DNA of 64,000 nucleotides from Shewanella denitrificans OS217 (GCF_000013765.1 NC_007954.1:3720001-3784000), one strand, 5' to 3'. Positions 19,707 to 28,825 are shown, counted from the first letter of the stretch. A program made the numbers and translations. The notes: generated by a model from the letters alone, not told the origin.

Positions 19707-20480
19707 TTAGTTAGCTAGATACCCACCTTCCACCGGTAAGGTTACGGCATTTATCCATTTTGCAGCATCGCTGAGCAAAAAAGCCACAGCATTTGCGACG
19801 TCATCTGGTTTACCTAAACCCATAGGGTGTTGATCAAGCATGTGTTGAAACTGTGCTGCAGTCATGCTGTCTTGTGCTCGTTGAGCCATTTCTGTCTCAA
19901 CCAAGGCGGGGGCAACGCAATTAACTCTAATATTGTCTCTGAGTAATTCCATTGCTAAACCACGAGTTAAGGACATGAGCCCTGCTTTACTAGCACCATA
20001 AACCGTATTGCCTGTTTGGCCAATGAGACCAGCGATGGAAGATACAAACACAATGGAACCTTGTTTGGATCGATCACGTTTTAATCTAAAGCCTTGGGTG
20101 ATAGCCATTGCACTCGCAAGATTGACATGCATAGTGTCATCGAAAAAACCTTGGTCAAATGACCGAATAGGTTTGGTTATTTGCACCCCAGCACAATGTA
20201 CAAAACTATCAAGATAGCCGTATTCACTTCTGAGATATTTAACCCAATCCCCCAAGCCATTAATATTCTTGATATCAAATACTGCGATTTTATGACCATT
20301 ACCACTCAGACTAGACAAAGTCTCCTCAAGCCCGGCTTGATTTCGCCCCGTTAAAATGATCTTTGCACCGAGCTGGCTGAGCAAGGTACAACAAGCGCGT
20401 CCAATACCCGCTGACGCTCCCGTAACTAACACTTGCTTTCCAGTTAAATCCATCGGATTTATTTTTGTATCTAGCATCAT
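19707..20480 (-). CDS. SDR-family oxidoreductase
   Basis: A 257-residue short-chain dehydrogenase. TGASAGIG (about 20-27) is the dinucleotide-binding motif and YGASKAG (about 159-165) the active site. The product ends VEGGYLAN, much like the third SDR of the island (VDGGFLAG), so these two are closer to each other than to the SDR at 17.0 kb. Its start shares one base with the stop of carrier protein 2. A role in ketoacyl-ACP reduction is likely but not shown; sugar oxidation is an alternative. Confidence 0.83.
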   Translation of the reverse strand: MMLDTKINPMDLTGKQVLVTGASAGIGRACCTLLSQLGAKIILTGRNQAGLEETLSSLSGNGHKIAVFDIKNINGLGDWVKYLRSEYGYLDSFVHCAGVQITKPIRSFDQGFFDDTMHVNLASAMAITQGFRLKRDRSKQGSIVFVSSIAGLIGQTGNTVYGASKAGLMSLTRGLAMELLRDNIRVNCVAPALVETEMAQRAQDSMTAAQFQHMLDQHPMGLGKPDDVANAVAFLLSDAAKWINAVTLPVEGGYLAN

Positions 20481-20713
20481 TAAGCAGTCAAATGCTCTTC
20501 AACCAAAGCGCTCAAATCTGCAATTGTTTTAATTTTCTCTAACTTATCACCTTGAATAATGATGTTAAAATTTTCATCAGCCATAGCAATTACGCTTAAA
20601 AAGGCCAATGAATCCCATTGCTCCAAATCCATAAGAACTTCGTCGCCTGAAAGTGTATTCGCATCTAGCTCTAAAATTTCTTCTAAATTATTCAAAAATT
20701 CTTTTTTGTTCAT
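20480..20713 (-). CDS. Acyl carrier protein, copy 2
   Basis: A 77-residue acidic carrier protein with the attachment motif WDSLAF (Ser35). The EQWDSL context is more like carrier proteins of secondary-metabolite and polysaccharide clusters than fatty-acid AcpP, which has DSLD. Coupled to the SDR gene downstream by a one-base overlap. The 115-base gap between this gene and the cytidylyltransferase stop upstream holds a short tandem repeat and may carry an extra promoter. Confidence 0.85.
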   Translation of the reverse strand: MNKKEFLNNLEEILELDANTLSGDEVLMDLEQWDSLAFLSVIAMADENFNIIIQGDKLEKIKTIADLSALVEEHLTA

Positions 20714-20778
20714 AGTGTTATACCTTTAAACTAGTCAAAATATTATCCAACATGGTATTTATCATATCAGCTTGCTTA

Positions 20779-20804
20779 ACTAAAACTAAAACTAAAACTA
20801 AAAA
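20779..20804. repeat. Short tandem repeat, 6-bp unit TAAAAC
   Basis: About four near-perfect copies of a TAAAAC/AACTAA hexamer in the only sizeable gap inside the operon, between the cytidylyltransferase stop and the second carrier-protein gene. Length variation here could alter spacing of regulatory sequence but would not change a reading frame. Confidence 0.7.
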
Positions 20805-20828
20805 TCCAACACGACCTCAATAAAGCGA

Positions 20829-21569
20829 TTAATGTGCCGTCCGTTGATGAATATGAGCATTAATGGTGACTAATTGCGGATTGCCTTCTAGTAACTCACA
20901 GATTTGTCTTGGACCAGCATCCAACCATTGTTCACCTAAACGACAGATTAATTGCTCTACTAACAAAAAATCGTCTTGCTCATCCACACACAATCTAAAA
21001 TGGCTCCAGCTCGGATTACCGTGCAAGGTAACTGGTACGATTAACGCATCCGGCTTAGAGTAAAGGTACAAGGTAACATGCTCACGCTGCGCTGGTGCCA
21101 ACGCTTTGAAATAAGCCTCACTCAAGCTTCTCATGCGAAATACTTCTACATCAAATCCGCGGGGGAAATACGCTAGACTGACATGAGTGTATTGTTGGGA
21201 CTCTCCTGAGAATTGCAGCTTAATTGCATCATCGATTAATTGTGGACAAATTAGCGGGCAATCACCGGTCAATCTAATAATGATATCATCAGGTTCAGCA
21301 TGAACTGACAAGGCTGTTTCATAAAAGCGGCCTAAAACATCAGTTTCATTACCGCGATAGTAATCAATGTTATTTTGTTGGCAATATTCTACGATAGGAA
21401 GATCATTTTCTTGATTTGATGTAGCAATAATATGGTGATTAATTAACTTAGATTTGGCAACGCGCCTAACATGATATTCCAACATAGGCCTAGTTCCAAT
21501 TATTTTAAGAACTTTACCCGGCAAGCGTGAAGACCCCATCCTAGCTTGGGTTATGCAAATCACTTTCAT
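20829..21569 (-). CDS. Nonulosonate cytidylyltransferase, SpsF/PseF-like
   Basis: A 246-residue nucleotidyltransferase beginning with the family signature ITQARMGSSRLPGK (about 6-19), as in SpsF-type CMP-sugar synthetases. It should activate the nonulosonic acid made by the adjacent synthase to its CMP form in the cytoplasm. Its start overlaps the stop of pseI by four bases (ATGA), so the two products are coupled. The SpsF subgroup has been less studied than NeuA/PseF, so the exact CMP-sugar is inferred from neighbours. Confidence 0.82.
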   Translation of the reverse strand: MKVICITQARMGSSRLPGKVLKIIGTRPMLEYHVRRVAKSKLINHHIIATSNQENDLPIVEYCQQNNIDYYRGNETDVLGRFYETALSVHAEPDDIIIRLTGDCPLICPQLIDDAIKLQFSGESQQYTHVSLAYFPRGFDVEVFRMRSLSEAYFKALAPAQREHVTLYLYSKPDALIVPVTLHGNPSWSHFRLCVDEQDDFLLVEQLICRLGEQWLDAGPRQICELLEGNPQLVTINAHIHQRTAH

Positions 21570-22645
21570 GACGGGTCTCTTTTCAACAAAGGCACTGATA
21601 AATACTCTTCTTTCATGGGTGATCCAAAAGCAATATCCTGACTGGATTTTTGACCGATTATTTGAGGTAAATATCGAGTATGCAATCCAAGCCCCGGTCT
21701 GACAGAGCGTACATTACTCGCAGTGAACAGTTCACCTTTTCTTATATCATCTGCAACATATACTGAACGGCGAAAATCTCTCCCTCCCGCTTCACTGGGC
21801 TTAATATCGTAACCAGCATAGCCTAGTGCACTATGAGCCCTTTGCGTTTCTTTTTTTAGTAAGCCAAATTCATCAGGCTCCAATGAAAATGCAGCATCTA
21901 CCCCCCCGTCAGTTTTATCTAAAGTAAAATGCTTCTCAATAATACTGGCTCCTAATGCCACAGATGTCACGGAGGCAAGTATGTCAGTAGTGTGATCACT
22001 TAACCCAATTGGGAAATTAAACCGTTGGCATAGATCTGCTACCGTTTTCAAATTACAGTCTTCAATTGGTGTTGGATAGCCACTGATGCAGTGCAGCAAA
22101 GCCAGTTGTGTACCACCTGCATTTGCCACAGCTTCGACGGCCTCTTCAATTTCAGCAAGAGTTGCTAATCCCGTTGACATCACAATAGGCTTGCCCGTTT
22201 TGGCTGCCGCCATAATGAGGCCTATATCATTGATTTCAAAAGAAGAAATCTTGTAAGCTGGACACTCACAAGACTCAAGTAGCTCGATCGCTTTTAAGTC
22301 AAACGGGGATGAAAACAAGGTTACATTCTGCTTTTTCGCATGTTCAAATAAGGACTTATGCCATTCCCAAGGAGTATGAGCCTCCTCATAAAGATCGAAC
22401 AAGGTACGCCCTTTCCATAGTCCTCCATTTATCCTAAACTCAGGGCCATCATGCTGTAACGTAATGGTATTGGCAGTATAAGTTTGGATTTTTATCGCAT
22501 CAACGCCGCTAGCTGCAGCAGCATCTATCATAGCCAAAGCTTGAGATAAACTTCCTTTATGATTACCTGATAATTCAGCAATAATATAAGGCTGATATTC
22601 AGGACCAATATGACGGCCATCTATGGTAATAGACGCTTTAAACAT
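21566..22645 (-). CDS. pseI: Pseudaminic acid synthase (NeuB/PseI family)
   Basis: Condenses phosphoenolpyruvate with a 6-deoxy-diacetamido-hexose to give a nine-carbon nonulosonic acid. The 359-residue protein has the NeuB TIM-barrel core with the conserved IAELSGNHKG start (about 20-30), DAIKIQTYT (about 49-57), KISSFE (about 130) and GLSDHT (about 203), followed by an antifreeze-like SAF domain (about 290-355). Sequence style is PseI rather than sialic acid NeuB or legionaminic NeuB. It lies between the Rieske gene and the cytidylyltransferase gene with minimal spacing. Confidence 0.88.
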   Translation of the reverse strand: MFKASITIDGRHIGPEYQPYIIAELSGNHKGSLSQALAMIDAAAASGVDAIKIQTYTANTITLQHDGPEFRINGGLWKGRTLFDLYEEAHTPWEWHKSLFEHAKKQNVTLFSSPFDLKAIELLESCECPAYKISSFEINDIGLIMAAAKTGKPIVMSTGLATLAEIEEAVEAVANAGGTQLALLHCISGYPTPIEDCNLKTVADLCQRFNFPIGLSDHTTDILASVTSVALGASIIEKHFTLDKTDGGVDAAFSLEPDEFGLLKKETQRAHSALGYAGYDIKPSEAGGRDFRRSVYVADDIRKGELFTASNVRSVRPGLGLHTRYLPQIIGQKSSQDIAFGSPMKEEYLSVPLLKRDPS

Positions 22646-22647
22646 AA

Positions 22648-23751
22648 TTAACTTTCCTGTTGATATTGCATATCTTCACGCCAAGCGCTATGGAAATGAC
22701 GAATTCTATCTTCACATTTTCCTAGTAAACCAGGAATATTATTACTGCTCATATTAACTTGGCAAGATTCAGCTACGAGCTTATCTTCATTTAATATTAT
22801 TTTATTAAATTCTGTAAAATTTGCTTTTATCGCAGCCCTAACTGCATCACTCACTCTGGCATTTTCAGCAGAGCTCATCATTCTTAACTGAAAATGTAAC
22901 TTACTACTTATGGCAGTTACCGGTTGATAAGTTTGCAAAGACATCAAAGAACCATCCGTTAAGCCTATCGCTAAGTTAGGGTAAATAAAGTAATGATTGT
23001 ATTCTTTAAAATAAGCATGCTTCTCAAACTTCAAATGTTTTCTTGCACCATTCCACCACTTTTTAGGTTCATCGTGTAGGGGAGTATTACCTGTGCTATG
23101 CCCATCAAAAAAGTTAATTTCGCACTCTGCTTTCGCAAATTTAGCGAAGGTTTCAGGATGCACACCTGTAACATGGTAAACCTCTAAGACGGTCTCGCAT
23201 GCTATTTTCCAATTAGTATTCCACTCAAAGGTGTCTTGTTGAACGGGTTCAATAAAAGAAGTTGAAATTTGTTCTAAAATATCAAAATATGGACCAAGAA
23301 ATTCGCTCAGTGTCGGCCCGTCTTTGGCCACTCGAACAAACAGCATTCTCCCACATGTTTCTAAAGCAAACTGCCTAAGTGATAAGGCTTTTTTCCCCGC
23401 ATCATCCAACCCGAAATCAGTGCGATTGAGAGGGACACCTGACAACTGACCATCTTTTTTATAACTCCAGCAATGGTATGGGCAGACTAAGGGTCTATTG
23501 CCATTCGATAGTGTCTGTAGTGTCGCTTTTCTGTGACTACAAACATTAAGCAGAGCACTGATACTACCACCAAAATTTTGAACAACTACAGATTTATCGC
23601 CAATCTGAGTAGTAATAAAGTCATGATTATTGGCGAGTTGTTCACTAAAACCTACAAAAATCCAATTTTTTTCAAAAACTTCAGTTTTTTCTTTTAAAAA
23701 AAGCTGTTCGTCGAAATAACATTCTGGCGCAAGAGAGTGGGTTGCTATCAT
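22648..23751 (-). CDS. Rieske non-haem iron oxygenase
   Basis: A 367-residue oxygenase alpha-subunit. The Rieske [2Fe-2S] ligands are Cys71, His73 (CSH), Cys90 and His93 (CPYH). The C-terminal catalytic domain has EVYHVTGVHPETF near 188-200 with the two His ligands of the mononuclear iron. Members hydroxylate aromatic or aliphatic substrates or N-methyl groups and need a separate reductase, which is not encoded here. Its stop lies 2 bases from pseI and its start overlaps pseG by four bases, so it belongs to the sugar operon. It may hydroxylate the sugar or its acyl group; this is inference. Confidence 0.85.
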   Translation of the reverse strand: MIATHSLAPECYFDEQLFLKEKTEVFEKNWIFVGFSEQLANNHDFITTQIGDKSVVVQNFGGSISALLNVCSHRKATLQTLSNGNRPLVCPYHCWSYKKDGQLSGVPLNRTDFGLDDAGKKALSLRQFALETCGRMLFVRVAKDGPTLSEFLGPYFDILEQISTSFIEPVQQDTFEWNTNWKIACETVLEVYHVTGVHPETFAKFAKAECEINFFDGHSTGNTPLHDEPKKWWNGARKHLKFEKHAYFKEYNHYFIYPNLAIGLTDGSLMSLQTYQPVTAISSKLHFQLRMMSSAENARVSDAVRAAIKANFTEFNKIILNEDKLVAESCQVNMSSNNIPGLLGKCEDRIRHFHSAWREDMQYQQES

Positions 23752-24500
23752 ACCAATTCCAATTTCTGTTTTAAGCCTATTTTTATCTGCTCAACAACAC
23801 GCATACAACCCTGACTGTCAACTAAACGACGAGCAAAGTTACTCATTTTGTTTCTCAGGCATTTATCATGCCACAGCATCTCAACCTCTGTTTTGATCTC
23901 GCTCAACAATGCTTCATTAGCATCTAAGCGACTCACTTGCGCATTAAAGTGCCTAACATCAGTTGCCGTGTACCAAGTGTTATTTAATGGGGAAGTTAAC
24001 GCCGACAACTGATTATCCACAGTAATGAGAGCTAAAGTTGGAACACCTAAACTAGCAAGTTCACCCAAGGTCCCCCCAGCCACGGCAATGGCTAAACCGC
24101 AATTAATCATGATATCGGCAACCGATATAGGACGATAGACAATAGAGAACAAAGGATATTGTTCAACTAATTTATTTAATTTAGCCTGCTCTTTATGACT
24201 ATTACCAAGCAATAAAATAACCTTACACGCTAGCTGCAGTTCATTAATTGCTTTGCTAATAGGATATGCCAGTAATTGGCTGTCAGTTCCACCGAGTGTC
24301 ACCAAAACACTATCTCTGGCCGCTAGAGGAGTTAAGCAGCAAATTGAGAACTCTTTTCTGAGGAATGTGTACGAAGGGCCTAAACAGTAAAAAGCATTAG
24401 GTGCTCTTAGTGCGTATTCTGCGGCGCCATAATTAGGAGAAGGGTTCACTATTAAGTCTGCAAAAATATGCGAGTTATCCAGGAAATCATCTAATTTAAC

Positions 24501-24506
24501 TAAATA
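24501..24506. repeat. Target-site duplication, left copy (TAAATA)
   Basis: Six-base direct repeat at the left edge of the IS982-family element, matching 25496-25501. It is made by transposition and shows that this insertion was a single event. Confidence 0.85.
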
Positions 24507-25495
24507 ACCTGAGATCGGTTTAAGCCATAACAGAAATCGCATTGAAATCGACATCTGTGATATTAAGTTGTGGCTTACTCTCTTTGAGTTGATAGGCAAT
24601 TAAACCGCCAATCATATTCAGCATAAAACCATGCACACTTCTATGCCTCGAATGCTCGATTTGTGAGATATTCTTAAGCTGATCATTGATCGTTTCTATA
24701 ATAAATCTTCGTGAAAGCATTGCCCTATCCCACAGTGATAAAACCTTCTTTTTCATGTTCTTGCGAACATTGTTTACTAGTGTTACGCCTTGCTCAAGTA
24801 GCTCGCTTGCCAACGCTTTACTGATATAGCCTTTATCCGCATACAGCTTGTCCATAGCATTCACCACCATGCCTGAAACAGGCTTAGTGTCATGGGTATT
24901 GGCTGGAGTAATTTTGGCGGCAACAATCCCTCCCTTATGGTTAACGATGAGGTGAAGCTTGAACCCGTAGAACCACCCCATGGTCCCTTTTCCGCGGCGA
25001 GCAAGGCCAGATAACGTTTTATGTCGTGGAATTCGCAAATTGTGGCAAACCTTTACACTGGTCGAATCGACGAATTCAATCCCCGTAGGTAGACTTCTGA
25101 TGCTGGAGAAATAGCTGCATAGTGGCACGACAGCTGTCGGCATAAGCTCAAGAAAACGGGTATAGCTGAGTAAGTGGGGGAAATCAGATTTGAAAAAACG
25201 AGCAAGATATCCAGTGTAGTAATTTTTGAAGTCACGATGATGAGATGTATGGAAGAGTATGATAATAGTCATTATTTCGCTCATGCTCATTCTGCTTGAA
25301 CGTTGGCGCTTACGCGTGCCATCTGTTACGCATTGTTTTTTCCATTGCGGCATAAATACAGCACAAAAATCATCGACATCACAAAATACATCCACTAAAT
25401 TATCCATAAGCCCTCTGCGTGATTGGTTCCTTCTTGGTCGAAAGATCTGATCACAAAGAGGGCGATTAGTTCAGTTTTTTATCCCGAGTTGAGGT
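24507..25495 (-). mobile_element. IS982-family insertion sequence, complete
   Basis: A 989-bp element with imperfect terminal inverted repeats: ACCTGAGATCGG at the left and ACCTCAACTCGGG read inward from the right. It carries one intact transposase gene on the minus strand and is bounded by 6-bp direct repeats. Size and ends fit the IS982 family. It splits pseG. Confidence 0.9.
24520..25407 (-). CDS. IS982-family transposase
   Basis: A 295-residue DDE transposase. The catalytic acidic residues are in EFVDSTSVKVC, in LYADKGYIS and in FIIETIND, each in the expected order, and no frameshift or stop interrupts it. The element should therefore still be able to move. The gene runs in the same direction as pseG, so its transcription could read into the 3' half of pseG. 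Confidence 0.93.
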   Translation of the reverse strand: MDNLVDVFCDVDDFCAVFMPQWKKQCVTDGTRKRQRSSRMSMSEIMTIIILFHTSHHRDFKNYYTGYLARFFKSDFPHLLSYTRFLELMPTAVVPLCSYFSSIRSLPTGIEFVDSTSVKVCHNLRIPRHKTLSGLARRGKGTMGWFYGFKLHLIVNHKGGIVAAKITPANTHDTKPVSGMVVNAMDKLYADKGYISKALASELLEQGVTLVNNVRKNMKKKVLSLWDRAMLSRRFIIETINDQLKNISQIEHSRHRSVHGFMLNMIGGLIAYQLKESKPQLNITDVDFNAISVMA

Positions 25496-25501
25496 TAAAT
25501 A
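25496..25501. repeat. Target-site duplication, right copy (TAAATA)
   Basis: Second copy of the six-base direct repeat made by the IS982-family insertion; together with 24501-24506 it defines the element's ends. Confidence 0.85.
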
Positions 25502-25790
25502 ACAACCAAGCTGGCGAAGGCATTGCCATTCTTCTTTAGACAACTCATAATCATCAACAACAATAACATCACAAGACACACTGAATAGTTCATCTTTATT
25601 TAACGGAGAAGAAATCGCCTTAGTTTTAAAGCCTTCATCCGCCAGTTTAGATAATAAAGTAGGGATACATTGCTTATATAGAAAAGTAATAGCGAAATGT
25701 TCACTTGCAGCTTGCGCAAGGGCAAATAATCGCATTATGTGCCCAGCGCCGATATTAACAGAGCTATTCCCATAAAAAGCAATGTGCTGT

Positions 25791-26543
25791 TTATCCTGCA
25801 AGGAACCCTCCATCAACGGTTAACGTCATTCCTGTCGTTTTAGCACTTAAATCACTAAGCAAGAAACTAACGCTATTGGCTACATCTTCAGGCTTACTGA
25901 GTCCTAAAGGATGGGCATCTATGAGTATTTTAGTTTGTGCCTCACCTAATATTTCAAATTGCTTTTCGGCCTTTGCACCTGACACTACTGCTGGAGCAAC
26001 GCAATTCACTCGGATTGATTTACTGGCAAGCTCTAGGGCTGCTGAGCGAACTAACGAATGCAACGCTGCTTTAGATGCCGCATATAAAGTGCGGGCTTTC
26101 AGCCCCCTAACGCCTGCCGCTGAACCGATAAACACAAAACTTGCATTAGGGTTAAAATGGCGGGCTTTTGATAATGAAGAGGTGAGCATAACGGCCGCTG
26201 AAAAATTAATATCAAAATAATTACTGATCTGCTGCCCAGTAACGCCTCTCAAAGGGCTATACCCTTGGTAGCTTGCACTATGGATCAATCCATCAACGGC
26301 ACCATACTGCTTCACAAGATTATTCACCCAAATAGGGATCTCATCTAGCTTGCTCAAATCAAATGGGCAAATATGATGTTTGTTAGCCGTCAATTGTTGG
26401 GCGGTATCTTTCAATGAGGCTTCTCGACGTGAAACCAATATCAAAGTTGCACCCAATTCATCTAACTTTTTACAGATAGCAAAGCCAATATCTGAATCGA
26501 CCGAAGCGCCTGTAACTAAATATAACTTACCACTGAAATCCAT
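25791..26543 (-). CDS. SDR-family oxidoreductase
   Basis: A 250-residue short-chain dehydrogenase with an unusual dinucleotide motif TGASVDSDIG (about 11-20), longer than the usual TGxxxGxG, and the active site YAASKAA. It ends VDGGFLAG. The spaced motif is reminiscent of SDRs that have drifted towards enoyl-reductase-like binding sites, but I would not assign that activity. It follows the KAS III gene by 8 bases and overlaps the start of pseG, so it is the second gene of the operon. It probably reduces the KAS III product. Confidence 0.83.
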   Translation of the reverse strand: MDFSGKLYLVTGASVDSDIGFAICKKLDELGATLILVSRREASLKDTAQQLTANKHHICPFDLSKLDEIPIWVNNLVKQYGAVDGLIHSASYQGYSPLRGVTGQQISNYFDINFSAAVMLTSSLSKARHFNPNASFVFIGSAAGVRGLKARTLYAASKAALHSLVRSAALELASKSIRVNCVAPAVVSGAKAEKQFEILGEAQTKILIDAHPLGLSKPEDVANSVSFLLSDLSAKTTGMTLTVDGGFLAG

Positions 26544-26551
26544 GTATCACA

Positions 26552-27640
26552 TCATACCGCTAATGAGAGAGGTTCAAAATCATCTGAAATTTCGATTAGT
26601 TCAGGAGAAACCATTGGGCCTATATCTGTAATAATTGCCCCCCAAGACCAACCAACTCCAAATCCGCCTAACATAACTTTTTGAGTCTTATGAGTAAAAA
26701 AATCTGTCAACTTATGGCAAATAGCTAACGGCACTGATGCACTGGATGTATTGCCGAAATCAGCCATATCTATGAGATACTTATCTTTATCTATTTTTGC
26801 TTTTTTTCTTAAATGTTCAAGAATAAATTGATTTGCTTGGTGCATAACAACCATATCAATATCATCCACGCTCACATTAGCTAGTGCTAGCACATCACTC
26901 ACTAATTTAGGTACAACTTTAAGGGTAAATGAGAATACAGCTGCGCCATTAAGATACAATCTAGAGTCACGATACAACCTTGCTTCATCTTCTGCTGTCC
27001 GAGCCGTTAATTCTGGTATCGTTGGGTGCCTTCTGCCACCAGCTTTGACCGCAATATGCTGACCACCTGTACCATCCGTACCAAAAACGGCATAAGAATC
27101 AGGCCATGATTCATCAAACTCAAGAGCTGTAGCCACACCCGCATCACCAAAAAGAGGCAAGGTTCCTCTATCATCAGGTAACAAATGGCGACTAGAGGTA
27201 TCACCACACAATACTAAGGCTCTTTTTCCGTTGGAGCCCGCAAGTAATTGGCTCGCTATCCATGTCGCATACACAAATCCTGAGCAACCCAAACTCAAGT
27301 CCATACACGCAGCACCTTGAGATAGCCCCAATCGATGTTGCATTAGGCAGGCACTTGCAGGCAATGCATAATCTGAGTCTTGAGAGACAAAAATTAACAC
27401 ATCGACAGAAGCCGGATCCCAGCTCAATCGGCTTAATAATGCTTCAGCAGCAGCAACACACATATCCGAAGCACACAAGTGCTTTGGTAAAATGCGTCGG
27501 CTATGGATGCCTGTACTTGCGTATATTTTATTGGCTTCTTCTGGAGTGAAAATATCTGGATTTTCGACATAGGAATGTCTGTGAGTAGGAACTGCCGCTT
27601 GCATACCTACTATTTTTACCGATTTAATCACAGCTTCCAT
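26552..27640 (-). CDS. Ketoacyl-ACP synthase III family protein, operon head
   Basis: A 362-residue KAS III (FabH-like) condensing enzyme. The catalytic triad is present: Cys in LSLGCSGF near 118, His in VMHQANQF near 264, Asn in GNTSSAS near 296. FabH-type enzymes join acyl-CoA to malonyl-ACP. Here the likely product is a short ketoacyl group for decoration of the sugar. AGGATTCGCC precedes the ATG. It is the first gene of the minus-strand operon and is divergent from a second KAS III gene. Not housekeeping fabH, which normally lies with fabD and fabG. Confidence 0.88.
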   Translation of the reverse strand: MEAVIKSVKIVGMQAAVPTHRHSYVENPDIFTPEEANKIYASTGIHSRRILPKHLCASDMCVAAAEALLSRLSWDPASVDVLIFVSQDSDYALPASACLMQHRLGLSQGAACMDLSLGCSGFVYATWIASQLLAGSNGKRALVLCGDTSSRHLLPDDRGTLPLFGDAGVATALEFDESWPDSYAVFGTDGTGGQHIAVKAGGRRHPTIPELTARTAEDEARLYRDSRLYLNGAAVFSFTLKVVPKLVSDVLALANVSVDDIDMVVMHQANQFILEHLRKKAKIDKDKYLIDMADFGNTSSASVPLAICHKLTDFFTHKTQKVMLGGFGVGWSWGAIITDIGPMVSPELIEISDDFEPLSLAV

Positions 27641-27723
27641 GGCGAATCCTGTCGAAAAAATTAATGAATATAAATGGTTTTAAACTATAACATTGAATAA
27701 TATAGCTTGAAAGTGTATTTCCA

Positions 27724-27755
27724 TTGACCTATTTGCACTACTCTTTTGCTATAAC
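27724..27755 (+). promoter_or_regulatory. Candidate promoter of the divergent KAS III gene
   Basis: An extended -10 element TGCTATAAC at 27747-27755 stands 20 bases before the ATG at 27776, with TTGACC at 27724-27729. The 20-base spacer is long for a -35, so the extended -10 may carry most of the activity. Seen by eye only. Confidence 0.4.
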
Positions 27756-27775
27756 AGAAGAATTATGGACTCAAT

Positions 27776-28825
27776 ATGACCACAACCTCAGTTAAGAATA
27801 TATCTATTATCGGCATAGTGTCAGTTCTACCTGAAATCGAATTAGCCAATATTGACCAAACGTGCGTAACTGATATTGAAAAAGTGATAGCTTCTACTGG
27901 GATCCATTCTAGAAGAGTTGTGGGCCCACAACAAACCGCACTCGATTTAGGGAATTTCGCTTGCCAGCAATTATTGGCCGAGTTAGCTTGGGATATCAAT
28001 GATGTAGCCCTCATTGTTTTTGTCACTCAAACCCCTGATTACCCCTTGCCTGGCAATGCCGTTTTACTACAAAATAAATTGAATCTCCCTAAAACAACAT
28101 TAGCATTTGATGTCAATCTCGGTTGCTCAGGTTTTATTTATGGCTTTTGGCTTGTATCTCAATTACTCAATGGATTAAAAGGTTCAAAAGCACTATTAGT
28201 TGTTGGTGACACTACAAGTCAGCAATACAGTGACTCTAACCGTAGTGTATCTTCTCTTTTTGGTGATGCAGTCAGTGCGATCGCCATCGAAAAGACACCC
28301 AGCACAGATGAAATAACATTCAACTTTGGCAGTGACGGTTCAGGAGCACCTTATTTAATTCAGCCCAACAATGGCGCTAGAAATCCAGGCATATCACCAG
28401 AATTATTTATGGATGGAACGCAAGTTTTTGTATTTACTTTACGTGAAATACCCAAATCAATTATGCAGTGCGTTGAGCAAAAAGGTTGGCGACTGGCAGA
28501 CATTGACTACTGCATAATGCACCAAGCAAATGAAATGATGCTCAAACGTTTAGCTAAAAAACTTGGCCTAAATACAGATCAAGTCATTATCTCAATGAAA
28601 AATATTGGCAATACGAGCTCAGCCTCCATTCCGCTAGCCCTATGTTTAAGTTTATCCGAACAATTAACAACCCGGTCTTGTAAACTCATACTTTCAGGCT
28701 TCGGGGTCGGTTGGTCATGGGGAAGTGCTGCCATGACTAGCTCTCCCCTTCGAGTATGTCAACTCATCGATTTAGCCTCAGACAACAACCTGTATTTTCC
28801 TTTCAAACAGTTAAAGACACTATAA
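27776..28825 (+). CDS. Ketoacyl-ACP synthase III family protein, divergent copy
   Basis: A 349-residue paralogue of the KAS III at 26.6 kb. Cys in NLGCSGF near 116, His in IMHQANEM near 248 and Asn in GNTSSAS near 278 are all kept, so it should be active. It is transcribed alone on the plus strand from the 135-base divergent promoter region. Two complete but different KAS III enzymes suggest two acyl chains, two starter units, or one enzyme acting as an acyl transferase. Which one is used for the sugar cannot be read from the sequence. Confidence 0.88.
   Translation: MTTTSVKNISIIGIVSVLPEIELANIDQTCVTDIEKVIASTGIHSRRVVGPQQTALDLGNFACQQLLAELAWDINDVALIVFVTQTPDYPLPGNAVLLQNKLNLPKTTLAFDVNLGCSGFIYGFWLVSQLLNGLKGSKALLVVGDTTSQQYSDSNRSVSSLFGDAVSAIAIEKTPSTDEITFNFGSDGSGAPYLIQPNNGARNPGISPELFMDGTQVFVFTLREIPKSIMQCVEQKGWRLADIDYCIMHQANEMMLKRLAKKLGLNTDQVIISMKNIGNTSSASIPLALCLSLSEQLTTRSCKLILSGFGVGWSWGSAAMTSSPLRVCQLIDLASDNNLYFPFKQLKTL

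Larger units (their letters stand above)
23748..25813 (-). pseudogene. pseG: pseG (UDP-sugar hydrolase) interrupted by an IS982-family element
   Basis: PseG removes UDP from the diacetamido-altrose precursor before PseI acts. The 5' part (25813 to 25496) encodes the UDP-glycosyltransferase-like N-domain with GAGHIMR, whose His is the PseG catalytic residue. The 3' part (24506 to 23748) carries LVTLGGTD and VAGGTLGELASLGVPTLA. Between them sits a 989-bp IS flanked by TAAATA on both sides. Joining the halves with one TAAATA copy gives an uninterrupted frame (GCYLVKLDDFL) of about 356 codons, so the gene was intact until recently. An alternative start is a TTG at 25801, which has the better GGAGGG spacing. 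Not functional as written unless replaced elsewhere in the genome. Confidence 0.88.
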
